Source of the DNA: Devosia sp.
Lineage (GTDB): Bacteria > Pseudomonadota > Alphaproteobacteria > Rhizobiales > Devosiaceae
Assembly (NCBI RefSeq): GCF_025809055.1
Contig: NZ_CP075529.1
Coordinates: forward strand, 3,211,501 to 3,275,500
DNA: 64,000 nt
Direction: 5' to 3'
The notes under the pieces were generated by a model. That model was not told the DNA's origin, did not search any database, and saw nothing but the letters and a program-made list of their open reading frames with translations. Below, one piece after another: positions 33,894-42,994 of the stretch. Each line of letters starts with the position of its first letter. Within the stretch, counting starts at the first letter, position 1. The translations under genes were made by a program, and so were the position numbers.

Positions 33894-34751
33894 ATGTTCA
33901 AGATTTTACGCGACCTGCTGCGCTACAATATCGAGTTCGCCATCGGCTTTGCGCTGACCCTGGCCATATTCCTGTTCGCGCTTGCCCATTTCTGGGCGCC
34001 ATTGCCCGATACGGCCATTTACCTGTTGCCGCCCGACATGCCGCCATCGGCCCAATACTGGTTCGGGACCACCTCGCGCGGCCAGGACGTGCTCTGGCAG
34101 ATGAGTTCGGCCATCTGGAATACCATGCTGTTCGGCCTCACCGTCACGGTGCTCAGCCGCCTTCTGGCGGTCGCGGTGGGCATGCTCTCGGGCTATCTCG
34201 GCGGCCGCTGGGACCAGGCGCTGATGACCCTCAACGATACCATGATCGCCCTGCCCAATATTCCCATCCTGTTGCTGGTCTATTTCGTCATGCGCGACTC
34301 GATGAGCTGGCCGGTCCTGGCGGCGACGGCGGCGCTTTTGGGCTGGAACTATGATGCGCGTCTCATCCGCTCGGTTACCCTCAGCCTGCGCAACCGCGAG
34401 TTCACCCGCCACGCCGTCTTTGCCGGCATGAGCGTGCCGCAAATCCTGCTGCGCCAGCACCTGCCCTATGTGATGCCGGTGATCTTCTTCACGGCGATGA
34501 ACAACCTCATCTGGGCGATCGGCCTCGAAGTCACGCTCTCGGTCCTCGGCTTTTCCGACATCAACCGCCCCTCGATCGGCGGCATGATCTACTGGGCCAA
34601 CCAGCACCAGGCCATCATTGCCGGCATCTGGTGGTGGATCGCCTTTCCGATCATCGCCATCGTGCTGCTGTTTCTCGGCCTCTTCCTGCTCGCCATGTCG
34701 GTCAATGAATATATCGACCCCCGCAGCCGCCTCAGCCGGATGGGAGCGTGA
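33894..34751 (+). CDS. ABC importer permease (DppC/OppC type)
   Basis: 285 residues with a leading TM helix and five further ones. The EAA loop is TRHAVFAGMSVPQILLRQHLPYVMP. The ending, NEYIDPRSRLSRMGA, matches the DppC-type end. LNDTMIALPNIPILLLVYFV is a characteristic membrane stretch. It forms the channel heterodimer with the preceding permease. Its stop overlaps a GTG codon in front of the next gene. Confidence 0.9.
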   Translation: MFKILRDLLRYNIEFAIGFALTLAIFLFALAHFWAPLPDTAIYLLPPDMPPSAQYWFGTTSRGQDVLWQMSSAIWNTMLFGLTVTVLSRLLAVAVGMLSGYLGGRWDQALMTLNDTMIALPNIPILLLVYFVMRDSMSWPVLAATAALLGWNYDARLIRSVTLSLRNREFTRHAVFAGMSVPQILLRQHLPYVMPVIFFTAMNNLIWAIGLEVTLSVLGFSDINRPSIGGMIYWANQHQAIIAGIWWWIAFPIIAIVLLFLGLFLLAMSVNEYIDPRSRLSRMGA

Positions 34752-34753
34752 TC

Positions 34754-35770
34754 ATGCTTGATAGTATTGCGGCTCCAGCGACGACGGCACCGGTGCTCCG
34801 GGTCGAGGGCCTCAAGGCCTATTACCAGATGAACTATTTTGGTGTGCGCCGCGAAGTGCGGGCGGTCGACGATGTGAGCCTGACCATCAACCGCAATGAA
34901 ATCTACGGCATTGCTGGGGAATCGTCCTCGGGCAAGTCGACGCTGATCAAGACCATTGCCGGCGCTATTGCCCCGCCGCTGCGGGTGGTGGAGGGCTCGG
35001 TCAAGTTCGACTTCGAGAGAAGGGAACTGGACGTCTATGCCGATCCGTCCGCCATGAAGGCCGCGCGCTGGCAGAACCTGAGCTATATCATGCAGGGCTC
35101 GATGAACGTGCTCAATCCGGTACGCCGGGTGAAGCACGCCTTTCACGATTTCGCCTTCCGCCATATGGGATTGTCGGAGGCCGATTTCCGGGCGCGTGTG
35201 GAAAAGCACCTGCAACGCATCGGACTGGACCCTAGGGTGCTCGAGTCGTTTCCGCACCAGCTCTCGGGCGGCATGCGCCAGCGGCTGACCATTGCCTTGG
35301 CCACGGTGTGTGAGCCAGACTTCATCATTGCCGACGAGCCGACCACGGCGCTCGACGTCTTGGTGCAGCAGGATGTGCTGGCGCTCATCAAGGATGTGCA
35401 GCAGCGCATGGGTGCCTCGATCATCTTTGTGACCCATGACATGACCGTTCATGCCGCCATCGCCGACCGGATCGGCATCGTCTATGCGGGCCGGCTGGTG
35501 GAGGAGGGGCCGACACTGGACGTGTTCCAGCGCCCACAGCATCCCTATACCGCCCACCTGATTTCGAGCCTGCCGCGCATTGGCGACAGCAAGAAGCGCA
35601 GCGCCCTGCCGGGCAAGCCGCCCAACCTCGCCGAGCCGCCCCCCGGCTGTCGTTTCCACCCGCGCTGCTCGCTGGCCATCGACAAATGCCGCACAGAAAA
35701 CCCCACATTGGTGGCGCGCCAGACCGGTCGCGTCGCCTGCTGGCGGGCCGGCGAGGTGGAGGCAGCATGA
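34754..35770 (+). CDS. ABC importer ATP-binding protein (DppD/OppD type)
   Basis: 338 residues with a Walker A motif (GESSSGKSTLIK), ABC signature LSGGMRQRLTIA, Walker B (DFIIADEPTTALD) and switch His (FVTHDM). The C-terminal oligopeptide/dipeptide extension (RFHPRCSLAIDKC) is typical of the family and in DppD proteins carries an iron-sulphur cluster site. ATG 34754 lies 7 nt after GGGAG, which is better placed than GTG 34748. The stop overlaps the next start. Confidence 0.93.
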   Translation: MLDSIAAPATTAPVLRVEGLKAYYQMNYFGVRREVRAVDDVSLTINRNEIYGIAGESSSGKSTLIKTIAGAIAPPLRVVEGSVKFDFERRELDVYADPSAMKAARWQNLSYIMQGSMNVLNPVRRVKHAFHDFAFRHMGLSEADFRARVEKHLQRIGLDPRVLESFPHQLSGGMRQRLTIALATVCEPDFIIADEPTTALDVLVQQDVLALIKDVQQRMGASIIFVTHDMTVHAAIADRIGIVYAGRLVEEGPTLDVFQRPQHPYTAHLISSLPRIGDSKKRSALPGKPPNLAEPPPGCRFHPRCSLAIDKCRTENPTLVARQTGRVACWRAGEVEAA

Positions 35771-36603
35771 GCGCGCTCCTCGAACTCAAGAACGTCAACA
35801 AGGACTACCGGATCGGCGGCCTGTTCGATGGTGCGACCCTGCATGCGGTCAAGAATGTCAGCTTTACCATCGACGACGCGCGGCCCGAGATCTTCACCAT
35901 TGTCGGGGAGTCGGGAAGCGGCAAGACGACCACGGCGCGCATGATCCTGGGCAATGAAACCCCAACCAGCGGCACACTGCGCTTCATGGGGCAGGACGTC
36001 GCCGCCATTCGCGGCCGCGCCAACACGCTCAAATTCATGGCCAAGGCGCAGCCGATTTTCCAGAACCCGTTCGAAGCGTTCAATCCGCTGACCACGATCG
36101 ACTATTTCCTGTTCTCGACCGCCCGGCGCTTTCTTGGCCTCAAGGACAAGGCTGCGGTGGATGCGGCAACCGACAAGGCGCTCAACCATGTCGGCCTGTC
36201 GCTTGCCGAGGTGCGCGGCCGCTATTCGCACGAACTGTCAGGCGGGCAATTGCAGCGCATCGCGGTGGCGCGGGCCCTGATCCCCGAACCCAGGCTCATC
36301 GTCGCCGACGAGCCGGTGTCGATGGTCGATGCCTCCCTGCGCATGTCGATCGTCAACCTGTTCCGTGACCTGCGCGACCGCCTGGGGGTGTCGATCATCT
36401 ACATCACCCATGACCTGTCGACCGCTTACTACATCTCCGACCGCGTGATCATCATGCACAAGGGTGACGTGGTGGAGGCCGGCGTGGCGCAGGAGGTGCT
36501 GGGCAATCCTCAGCATGCCTATTCGCGGGCGCTCAGCGAGGCTGTCTTGCCGCCCGATCCGGAAAAGGCGCGTCGGATCATCATGGCCAGGATGGCGCAG
36601 TAG
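35767..36603 (+). CDS. ABC importer ATP-binding protein (DppF/OppF type)
   Basis: 278 residues: Walker A (GESGSGKTTTARMI), signature LSGGQLQRIAVARAL, Walker B (RLIVADEPVSMVD) and switch (YITHDLST). It forms the ATPase pair with the preceding protein. It lacks most of the C-terminal oligopeptide extension, as many DppF-type subunits do. ATG 35767 overlaps the previous stop (ATGA). It is the last gene of the importer operon. Confidence 0.93.
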   Translation: MSALLELKNVNKDYRIGGLFDGATLHAVKNVSFTIDDARPEIFTIVGESGSGKTTTARMILGNETPTSGTLRFMGQDVAAIRGRANTLKFMAKAQPIFQNPFEAFNPLTTIDYFLFSTARRFLGLKDKAAVDAATDKALNHVGLSLAEVRGRYSHELSGGQLQRIAVARALIPEPRLIVADEPVSMVDASLRMSIVNLFRDLRDRLGVSIIYITHDLSTAYYISDRVIIMHKGDVVEAGVAQEVLGNPQHAYSRALSEAVLPPDPEKARRIIMARMAQ

Positions 36604-36646
36604 GGCGATTTTCGCCGTTTGCAGCGCCCCAAAGGTCTGGTGCGGC

Positions 36647-37465
36647 TCAGGAGGTCAGGACCTCAAGGGAGGCCAGGGTGTCCGGGTCGTCGAAATGGCC
36701 TGCGGGATTGACGTTCGTGACCAGGTAGTCGACCTGGCGCAGGTGGGTGACCAGGTGCGGCGCCTTGCGGTCGAACTTGCCCTCGTGAACCACGAGCGCG
36801 ACCTTGCGGCTCTGTTCGAGGATTTCCCGGGTCAACTCGACCTCCATGGGGTCGAATTCCAGGACGGCGCCGTCCCGGTCCACCGCGCTGGCGCCGATAA
36901 TGGCGAGGTCGAACTTGAATTTCTGGCGCGCGCCGCCCGCCAGGGTCAGGATGGACGTGTCCTTGTTGCGGACATAGCCGCCGAAAACATAGACGGTGGC
37001 ATCGGTGTGCAGGGCGCAGTTGTAGATGACTTCGAGATTGGGCGAGGCGATGAGGGTGCCGGGGAAGTCGGCGATCACCGAATGCAGGGCATGGAACGTG
37101 GTGCCCAGGCCGACAAAGATGGTCGCGCCGTTGAAGAGAAGGGGGCGCAGGGCCTCGACCAGGCCGCGCTTGATCTCGATCTCGGTGCTGTGCCGTTCGC
37201 TATAGGTATAGCGCGCCACGCCCGGCGAGGCGAAGGCGCCGCCAAAGCCCTTGACCAAGAGGCCCCGCTCGCCCAGCACCTTGAGATCGCGGCGGATGGT
37301 CTGGGTGGTGACGTCGAACTGGCCGGCGAGCTCGGACACGGCCACCGCGCCATTGGCGCGGACGGCCTCCAGAATCTGGGCCTGGCGCTGATTGAGATCG
37401 CCCAGCCCACTCGCGCCGGCCGGCGGCGGCGAATAGGGCGAATCCACACCCGCCCGTCCGCTCAT
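36647..37465 (-). CDS. DeoR/GlpR-family transcriptional regulator
   Basis: 272 residues: an N-terminal DeoR-type helix-turn-helix (RQAQILEAVRANGAVAVSELAGQFDVTTQTIRRDL is the region, ~residues 27-62) and a C-terminal sugar-phosphate-sensing domain (FVGLGTTFHALHSVI, later IIGASAVD and VEVELTREILE-like MEVELTREILEQS). DeoR proteins usually repress transport and catabolic genes and respond to phosphorylated sugars. It is the last gene of a leftward operon with an ABC binding protein and a PP2C-like phosphatase; its start overlaps the phosphatase stop. Confidence 0.9.
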   Translation of the reverse strand: MSGRAGVDSPYSPPPAGASGLGDLNQRQAQILEAVRANGAVAVSELAGQFDVTTQTIRRDLKVLGERGLLVKGFGGAFASPGVARYTYSERHSTEIEIKRGLVEALRPLLFNGATIFVGLGTTFHALHSVIADFPGTLIASPNLEVIYNCALHTDATVYVFGGYVRNKDTSILTLAGGARQKFKFDLAIIGASAVDRDGAVLEFDPMEVELTREILEQSRKVALVVHEGKFDRKAPHLVTHLRQVDYLVTNVNPAGHFDDPDTLASLEVLTS

Positions 37466-38478
37466 CTGACGCGAATACCCAGATAGCTGCGATCATCGGT
37501 GAGCGCGATGCTGGTGGTGCCCTTGGTGCTCATATAACGGCCGATCTTGTGATAATCCTCGGCCTCGACCGCCTCGAATGCCCGTTCCCAGGCCGCGACG
37601 CCAAAGCCTTCTCCCAGCTTGAAATAGCCGTCGGAAAATAACTCGATCGTATCGATGTCGGCCAGAGCGTAGGAGCGTGTCTCCACATGTTGGTCGGGCA
37701 CGGCAAAGCCGTCGAGCCCGCCATAGGCCAGAGCCGGGCCGGTGACATTCTGGAAATCGCCCTGGGCATGGCAGATGCCGCCATGGACCAGCGCTTCGAT
37801 TTCTGCAGCCGGAACGTCCGGCAGGTGCTGCCGGCAGGCCTTGAGCGCGCCGCTCTCGATCTCGGCGAGAACGCCAGGATCGGCAGTTTCCGCGCCGGCC
37901 TTCTGATGCCGCGTCCCCTGCCAGGTGACATCCCCCGCCAGCCGGTCGCAGGTGGCGATGTCCTGCCCCCTGGCCTCGAAAAAGCGAAAGGTCTCCCGGC
38001 GGAGGATGGCGGTGACATCGTCGAGCGGCTTGAGGACCTGCAGCACATCGGCTTCGTTGAGGCGCAGGCCGCTATCGCCCACCGCGACGATCTCGAGGCG
38101 GTCGCCAATGACCAGGGCGGCCATGACCGTGCAGCCGCCCCGCTGCTTCCAGTCCGCCGTGACGCGATCAAGCGCGTCATTGGCGACGTAGCGGTCGAGA
38201 ATGGCTTTGCCGAGATAGTCGATGAAGTGCCGGCCGCCGGAAAACTGCAGGTCGGGCTGGCTGGCATCGCCCTGGGCCAGGATGAATTTTTCGATGGCGG
38301 CCTGGACGGTGCGGGAGGCGAACTGCCCGGACAGCATGCCGTCATAACGGGTGCCATTGCGATCGGTTACGCCGTCGATGACGGCGTAACCGCGATTGGG
38401 AATGATGACGAGACTGTCCTCATTGGCTTCTGGAGCGCTGAACTTCTTGCCCAGCGAAAAGGCTTCCAAGTGCTTCAT
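37462..38478 (-). CDS. PP2C-like metal-dependent phosphatase
   Basis: 338 residues with a PP2C/PPM-like pattern: NEDSL near residue 20, YAVIDGVTD (VADGMGG equivalent), GGCTVMAALVIGDRLEIVAVGDSGLRL (GSTA...GDSR equivalent), ELFSDGYF (SDG), and a final TTSIALTDDRSYLGIRV (DN equivalent). The metal-binding Asp positions are therefore retained. No TM or sensor domain is present. It stands between an ABC solute-binding gene (36 nt away) and a DeoR repressor (4-nt overlap). Whether it acts on a protein or on an imported phosphorylated metabolite is unknown. Confidence 0.8.
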   Translation of the reverse strand: MKHLEAFSLGKKFSAPEANEDSLVIIPNRGYAVIDGVTDRNGTRYDGMLSGQFASRTVQAAIEKFILAQGDASQPDLQFSGGRHFIDYLGKAILDRYVANDALDRVTADWKQRGGCTVMAALVIGDRLEIVAVGDSGLRLNEADVLQVLKPLDDVTAILRRETFRFFEARGQDIATCDRLAGDVTWQGTRHQKAGAETADPGVLAEIESGALKACRQHLPDVPAAEIEALVHGGICHAQGDFQNVTGPALAYGGLDGFAVPDQHVETRSYALADIDTIELFSDGYFKLGEGFGVAAWERAFEAVEAEDYHKIGRYMSTKGTTSIALTDDRSYLGIRVR

Positions 38479-38514
38479 TCGGATTATGGTCCCGTCATCG
38501 TTCAGTGTTTTTTC

Positions 38515-39504
38515 TTATTCGCCGATGGCCGTGCGCCACTGGCCGAGTACCGTTTCGGCACCGCCCAACTCGCTCAGCGGCTTGATCGAGATGACATTGA
38601 CGTCGGCCAGGTTCGGAGTGCCCGGAGGCGATGCCACGTCGGTGCGCACAGAACGCCGGCCGATATCATTGGCGAGGACTTCCTGGGTCGACTTGGACAT
38701 GGCCCAGTCGATGAAGGCCTTGCCGCCATCCGGGTTCGGCCCGCCTTTGACGAGGGCAACACCATCGGGCGTCGCCACCGTGCCATCGCTGAGCAGAACG
38801 ACCCCGACCGGGGCGCCGCCCTGGACATATTCAAGGGCATTGTCTTCCAGCGTCAGGCCCATGGAGGTCTCGCCATCGGCAACGAAGCGCGGCACGGCGC
38901 CCGAGCTATCGGTGAACACGAAGTTCTTGGCGATCTCGGCATAGGTGTCCCAGCCTTCGTCACCGAAAATGGTCAGCACCGCCTGCAACTGCTGCATGGC
39001 CGAACCCGAACCATCGGCCCGCGCCGAGGCGATCTGGCCCTGCCATTGCGGATCGGCCAGCTCGGCCCAGCTCTTGGGGGCGTCTTCGAGCGAGAGCAGG
39101 TCGGTATTGACCGCAAGCACATAGACAACGGCGGTGTAGGGGGTCCAGGCATCATTGGCCACGAATTGCGGGTCGATCGTGTCGAATTCGGGCGGGGTAT
39201 AGGGTTCGAGAATGTCGGCCAGCTCGGTCAGCTGACTTCCCGAAATCGACCAGATCACGTCGGCGGCCGGCGCCTCGGCCTCGGCGCGAGCGCGCCGGGC
39301 AATGTCGCCCGAACCCAGCTGCACGACCTCGGCCTTGAGCCCGGTTTCGGACTCGAACAGCGGCAGCAGCCGGTCGACGATGGACGATTTGTGCGCCGTA
39401 TAGATGACGACCGCGCCTTCCTGGGCCTGCAGGGCCGGGCTTAACGCGGTGGTGGCGGCAAGCGCCAGGGCCATGCCCAGAAATGTTCTTTTTGCAACAA
39501 TCAT
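38515..39504 (-). CDS. ABC importer substrate-binding protein, FbpA/AfuA-like (family 1)
   Basis: 329 residues with a signal peptide (KRTFLGMALALAATTALSPALQAQ). The fold marks are VVIYTAHKSSIVDRLLPLFE at the start, then DVIWSISGSQLTELADI and GVALVKGGPNPDGGKAFIDW. The adjacent Tyr-Tyr pair used by ferric-binding FbpA is absent, so iron is unlikely. AfuA-type members bind phosphorylated sugars and others bind phosphonates or polyamines. ATG 39504 is preceded by GGAGA. It is divergent from its ATPase and permease genes. Confidence 0.88.
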   Translation of the reverse strand: MIVAKRTFLGMALALAATTALSPALQAQEGAVVIYTAHKSSIVDRLLPLFESETGLKAEVVQLGSGDIARRARAEAEAPAADVIWSISGSQLTELADILEPYTPPEFDTIDPQFVANDAWTPYTAVVYVLAVNTDLLSLEDAPKSWAELADPQWQGQIASARADGSGSAMQQLQAVLTIFGDEGWDTYAEIAKNFVFTDSSGAVPRFVADGETSMGLTLEDNALEYVQGGAPVGVVLLSDGTVATPDGVALVKGGPNPDGGKAFIDWAMSKSTQEVLANDIGRRSVRTDVASPPGTPNLADVNVISIKPLSELGGAETVLGQWRTAIGE

Positions 39505-39529
39505 AGGTATCTCCTGTTCTCCCTTGATC

Positions 39530-39572
39530 AAACTATGATCGAGATTGATCATGGTGCAACATTTGGCTTGTT
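39530..39572. promoter_or_regulatory. Repeat-rich divergent control region of the FbpABC-type importer
   Basis: Between the divergent SBP and ATPase genes lie TTGATCA copies near 39526 and 39545, and the inverted repeat GCAAC-N9-GTTGC (about 39557-39575). The sequence is A/T-richer than its surroundings. These fit operators for the DeoR protein encoded in the leftward operon, but no single consensus can be fixed by eye. Confidence 0.4.
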
Positions 39573-39629
39573 GCAAGACGAATATTATGTTTACGATTTG
39601 CGCCTTGGGCAAAGCGAGGGAGGGCGCGC

Positions 39630-40691
39630 ATGGCTTATTTGACGGTTCGGGACGGCGTGAAGCAGTTCACCAATTTTCGGGCGCTGAACGCGGTTTCGAT
39701 CTCGGTCGAGCGCGGGGAATTCTTTACGCTTCTGGGCCCGTCAGGCTGCGGCAAGACAACCCTGCTGCGGGCGATTGCCGGCTTCAATGACCTGACCAGC
39801 GGAGACATCACGCTCGATGGCCAGAACCTGCGCGCCATCCCCCCGCACAAGCGCGATATCGGAATGGTCTTTCAGGACTATGCGGTCTTTCCTCATCTCA
39901 GTGTCTTCGACAATGTCGCCTTCGGTCTCAAGCCAAGAAAGGTGCCGGCCGAACAGATCAGGACACGGGTCGCCGAAGCCCTGTCCGCGGTGCATCTGCA
40001 GGCCCTGGCGGAACGCCTGCCAGCGGCCATGTCGGGCGGCCAGCAACAGCGCATCGGCCTGGCGCGGGCCATGGTCATCAACCCGCAACTGCTGTTGATG
40101 GATGAGCCGCTCTCGAACCTCGATGCCAAGCTGCGCATCGAATTGCGCGAAGAAATCCGGGACATCCAGAAGCGTGTGGATATCGCCACCATCTATGTGA
40201 CGCACGATCAGGAAGAGGCCCTGGCCATTTCCGACCGCATCTGCGTGATGAGCGCCGGCCAGATCGAGCAGATCGGCACCCCGCAGGAAATTTACGGGGA
40301 CCCGCAGACCCTGTTCGTCGCCAATTTCGTCGGCACGCTCAACACCCTCGCCGACAGCGAAGGCCGGGCGGCATTGCTGTCGGCGCTGGGCCTGTCCGAA
40401 CCCCGGGCCGCACACTGGACCGTGCGCCCCGAAAGGCTGTTTCTGGCCGAGAGCGGCCAAGCTGCGCCGCAGGGCGCGAGCGCTATCAAAGGTACGGTTC
40501 GAAAATTCACCTATCTTGGTCGCGAGGCCCATGTGCTGGTCGAGACACCGGCGGGCGGCGTGGTGGTGCAGGTCGCCAACCCGGCGCTGGGCGGCGTGCG
40601 GGAGCCGGGTGAGCCGGTGCAGGTGCTGTTCGAACGCGGCGCGCTGATGGCATTTGATGCCGACGGCAAGCGCCTCACCCTGGAGGGCTGA
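39630..40691 (+). CDS. ABC importer ATP-binding protein, FbpC/PotA-like
   Basis: 353 residues with Walker A (GPSGCGKTTLLRAI), signature MSGGQQQRIGLARAM, Walker B (LLLMDEPLSNLD) and switch (YVTHDQEEA). The C-terminal ~110 residues form a TOBE regulatory domain (WTVRPERLFLAE...). It energises the fused permease encoded 3 nt downstream. The start at 39630 is preceded by GAGGG. Confidence 0.92.
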   Translation: MAYLTVRDGVKQFTNFRALNAVSISVERGEFFTLLGPSGCGKTTLLRAIAGFNDLTSGDITLDGQNLRAIPPHKRDIGMVFQDYAVFPHLSVFDNVAFGLKPRKVPAEQIRTRVAEALSAVHLQALAERLPAAMSGGQQQRIGLARAMVINPQLLLMDEPLSNLDAKLRIELREEIRDIQKRVDIATIYVTHDQEEALAISDRICVMSAGQIEQIGTPQEIYGDPQTLFVANFVGTLNTLADSEGRAALLSALGLSEPRAAHWTVRPERLFLAESGQAAPQGASAIKGTVRKFTYLGREAHVLVETPAGGVVVQVANPALGGVREPGEPVQVLFERGALMAFDADGKRLTLEG

Positions 40692-40694
40692 GCC

Positions 40695-42338
40695 ATGCTG
40701 CGGCGTTTCGATTTCTGGACCCTGGTGATGGTGGCCACCTGGGCCATCCTCCTGGTGCTTCTGTTCATTCCCGTCGGTTCGGTGCTGTTGTCGAGCTTTT
40801 TCGACACCACCGGCAATGCCACGATCGACAATTATGTCCGGTTCTTTGCCGAGCCGCGCTTTCAGCGGGCCTTTGTCAATACGCTGGTGGTTGGTTTCGG
40901 CGGGCTGGCCGGGGCGCTGCTGCTGGGCTCGATCATGGCCTTCTGCATTTCGCGCTTCAAGATTGCGGGCAGCCGCTTCGTCTCGCTGCTGGCCATCCTG
41001 GCGCTGGTCTCGCCCCCCTTTATCGGCGCCTATTCCTGGATCGTGCTGTTCGGCGCCGGCGGCGTGGTTCGGGGTTTCCTGCGCGACTTCGGCATCACCA
41101 TGCCGCCCATCTACGGCGTCGGTGGCATCCTCATCGTCTTCGCGCTGAAATTCTATCCCTTCGTCTATCTCATGGTCTCGGGCGCGCTCTCCAATGTGAA
41201 CCGCTCGCTCGAGGAGGCTGCGGAAGGCCTTGGCCTGACGCCGCTGCAGCGCACGTTCAAGATTTCATTCCCGATGGTTTTCCCCGCCCTCACCGCCGGC
41301 GGGCTTCTGGCGCTGATCCAGTCGATTGCCGATTTCGGCACGCCGCGCCTGCTCGGGCGGGGCTATAACGTGCTGGCCACCGAAGCCTATACGCTCTACT
41401 CGGCCGAAGTCGGCTCGAACATGTCCATGGCCACCACGATCAGCGTGGTGCTGATCGCCGTGTCGATGATCTTCGTGCTGCTGCAGCGCTTCATGTCGCG
41501 CCGCAATGTCTATCATGGCAACCTGATCAACAAGCCGGCCAAGATCCAGCTCAAGGGCTGGCGCAATGTGCTGGCGCATTGCGCCGTCTATTTCATCGGC
41601 CTGTGCGGGGCCATGCCGGTGATCATCTCGATCATCTATTCCTTCCGCCGCACCAGTGGCCCGGTCTTCCAGGATGGCTTTGCGCTACAGAGCTATGAAC
41701 GCATCCTGTTCAACCTCGGCGACGTGGTCCGCAATTCGCTGACCTTCTCGGCCTCCGCGGTGGTGATGATCGTCATCGTCGGCACCATTGTCGGCGTGCT
41801 GGTGGCCCGCCGCACGACGCTCAATACTTCGCTGCTCGATGGCGCCTTCATGATCCCCTATGTCATGCCCGGCATCGTCATCGGTATCGCCTATATCGCC
41901 GCCTTCAATACCGGTCCGCTGGTGCTGACCGGCACCGCCTCGATCATCGTGTTGTCCATCTTCATCCGCCGTCTGCCCTATACGGTGCGGACCACATCCT
42001 CGGCCCTGCGGCAGATTTCGCCCTCGCTGGAAGAAGCGGCGGTTTCCCTGGGCTACAGTCCGTTCCAGGCCTTCCTGCGCATCACCGTGCCGCTCATCGT
42101 GCCGGGCATCATCGCGGGCGGGATGCTCAGTTTCGTGACGGCCATCAATGAGTTGTCCTCGTCGCTGGTGCTCTATGTGGGCTCGACGATCACCATGCCG
42201 GTCCGCATTTACCTGCTGATCCTGGATGGCGATTTCGGTACGGCAGCGGCCATGTCCACCATTCTGCTGGTGCTCAGCGGCATCGCCGTCTACATCGCCT
42301 TCCGCCTCATGGGCCGCAACGAACAGGCCCTGCTCTGA
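40695..42338 (+). CDS. ABC importer permease, FbpB-type with two fused modules
   Basis: 547 residues and about twelve TM segments in two tandem six-helix halves. Each has an EAA loop: SLEEAAEGLGLTPLQRTFKISFPM in the first half and SLEEAAVSLGYSPFQAFLRITVPL in the second. The intervening segment (MSRRNVYHGNLINKPAKIQLKGW) links the halves. This architecture is standard for FbpB, AfuB and related importers. It is the last gene of the rightward pair and is followed by a hairpin. Confidence 0.92.
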   Translation: MLRRFDFWTLVMVATWAILLVLLFIPVGSVLLSSFFDTTGNATIDNYVRFFAEPRFQRAFVNTLVVGFGGLAGALLLGSIMAFCISRFKIAGSRFVSLLAILALVSPPFIGAYSWIVLFGAGGVVRGFLRDFGITMPPIYGVGGILIVFALKFYPFVYLMVSGALSNVNRSLEEAAEGLGLTPLQRTFKISFPMVFPALTAGGLLALIQSIADFGTPRLLGRGYNVLATEAYTLYSAEVGSNMSMATTISVVLIAVSMIFVLLQRFMSRRNVYHGNLINKPAKIQLKGWRNVLAHCAVYFIGLCGAMPVIISIIYSFRRTSGPVFQDGFALQSYERILFNLGDVVRNSLTFSASAVVMIVIVGTIVGVLVARRTTLNTSLLDGAFMIPYVMPGIVIGIAYIAAFNTGPLVLTGTASIIVLSIFIRRLPYTVRTTSSALRQISPSLEEAAVSLGYSPFQAFLRITVPLIVPGIIAGGMLSFVTAINELSSSLVLYVGSTITMPVRIYLLILDGDFGTAAAMSTILLVLSGIAVYIAFRLMGRNEQALL

Positions 42339-42345
42339 ACCATAT

Positions 42346-42368
42346 CAGGCGGGCCTTGTGCCCGCCTG
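42346..42368. terminator. Hairpin between convergent permease and recR genes
   Basis: CAGGCGGGC (42346-42354) and GCCCGCCTG (42360-42368) form a perfect 9-bp stem with loop CTTGT. Neither side has a T-run, so it is a possible but not canonical bidirectional terminator. Confidence 0.5.
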
Positions 42369-42381
42369 AAGGGGTTTGGCG

Positions 42382-42978
42382 CTAGATGGAGGTGCGGGCC
42401 TTGAGGGCCTGGCTCAATGTGCCTTCGTCCAGATAGTCCAACTCGCCCCCCACCGGCACGCCGTGGGCGAGGCGGGTGACTTTTGTCGCGGTTCCGGCCA
42501 GGCGGTCGGTGATGTAATGGGCGGTGGTCTGGCCTTCCACCGTGGCATTCATGGCAAGGACGATTTCGGCATAGTCGCCGGCGCGGGAAATCAGGCCTTC
42601 GAGATTGAGCTCGTCCGGCCCGACGCCATCGAGTGGCGACAGCACGCCGCCCAGCACGTGATAGCGCACGGCCCCGACCCCGGCGCGTTCGAGCGCCCAG
42701 AGATCAGCAACATCCTCCACCACGATCAGCAGGCCCGATTCACCGCGGCGCGGATCGGCGCAGATGGAGCAGGGGGACATGGTGTCGACATTGCCGCAGA
42801 CCTCGCAACTGCGCACCGCGGCCACCGCCCGGTCAAGGGCGGCCGATAGCGGCAGCATCAACTGCTCCTTCTTCTTGATCAGATGCAGCACCGCCCGGCG
42901 CGCCGAGCGCGGGCCGAGGCCCGGCAGGCGGGCCAGGAGCTGGATCAACTGTTCAATTTCGGGTCCGCCGGAGGGCAT
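42382..42978 (-). CDS. recR: Recombination mediator RecR
   Basis: 198 residues. The helix-hairpin-helix ARLPGLGPRSARRAVLHL is at ~16-33, the zinc finger has Cys58, Cys61, Cys70 and Cys73 (CEVCGNVDTMSPCSIC), and the Toprim domain contains LLIVVEDVADLWALE and the conserved EIVLAMNATVEGQTTAHYI. RecR loads RecA with RecFO at gaps. In this order recR typically follows dnaX and ybaB, as here, although two nested repeats now separate it from ybaB. Confidence 0.96.
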   Translation of the reverse strand: MPSGGPEIEQLIQLLARLPGLGPRSARRAVLHLIKKKEQLMLPLSAALDRAVAAVRSCEVCGNVDTMSPCSICADPRRGESGLLIVVEDVADLWALERAGVGAVRYHVLGGVLSPLDGVGPDELNLEGLISRAGDYAEIVLAMNATVEGQTTAHYITDRLAGTATKVTRLAHGVPVGGELDYLDEGTLSQALKARTSI

Positions 42979-42994
42979 GTGAGGTCACCGGGTT

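Noticed and set aside
38515..42338. Ferric iron importer FbpABC
   Set aside because: The binding protein lacks the adjacent tyrosines used for Fe(III), and the DeoR and PP2C neighbours do not suggest iron control.
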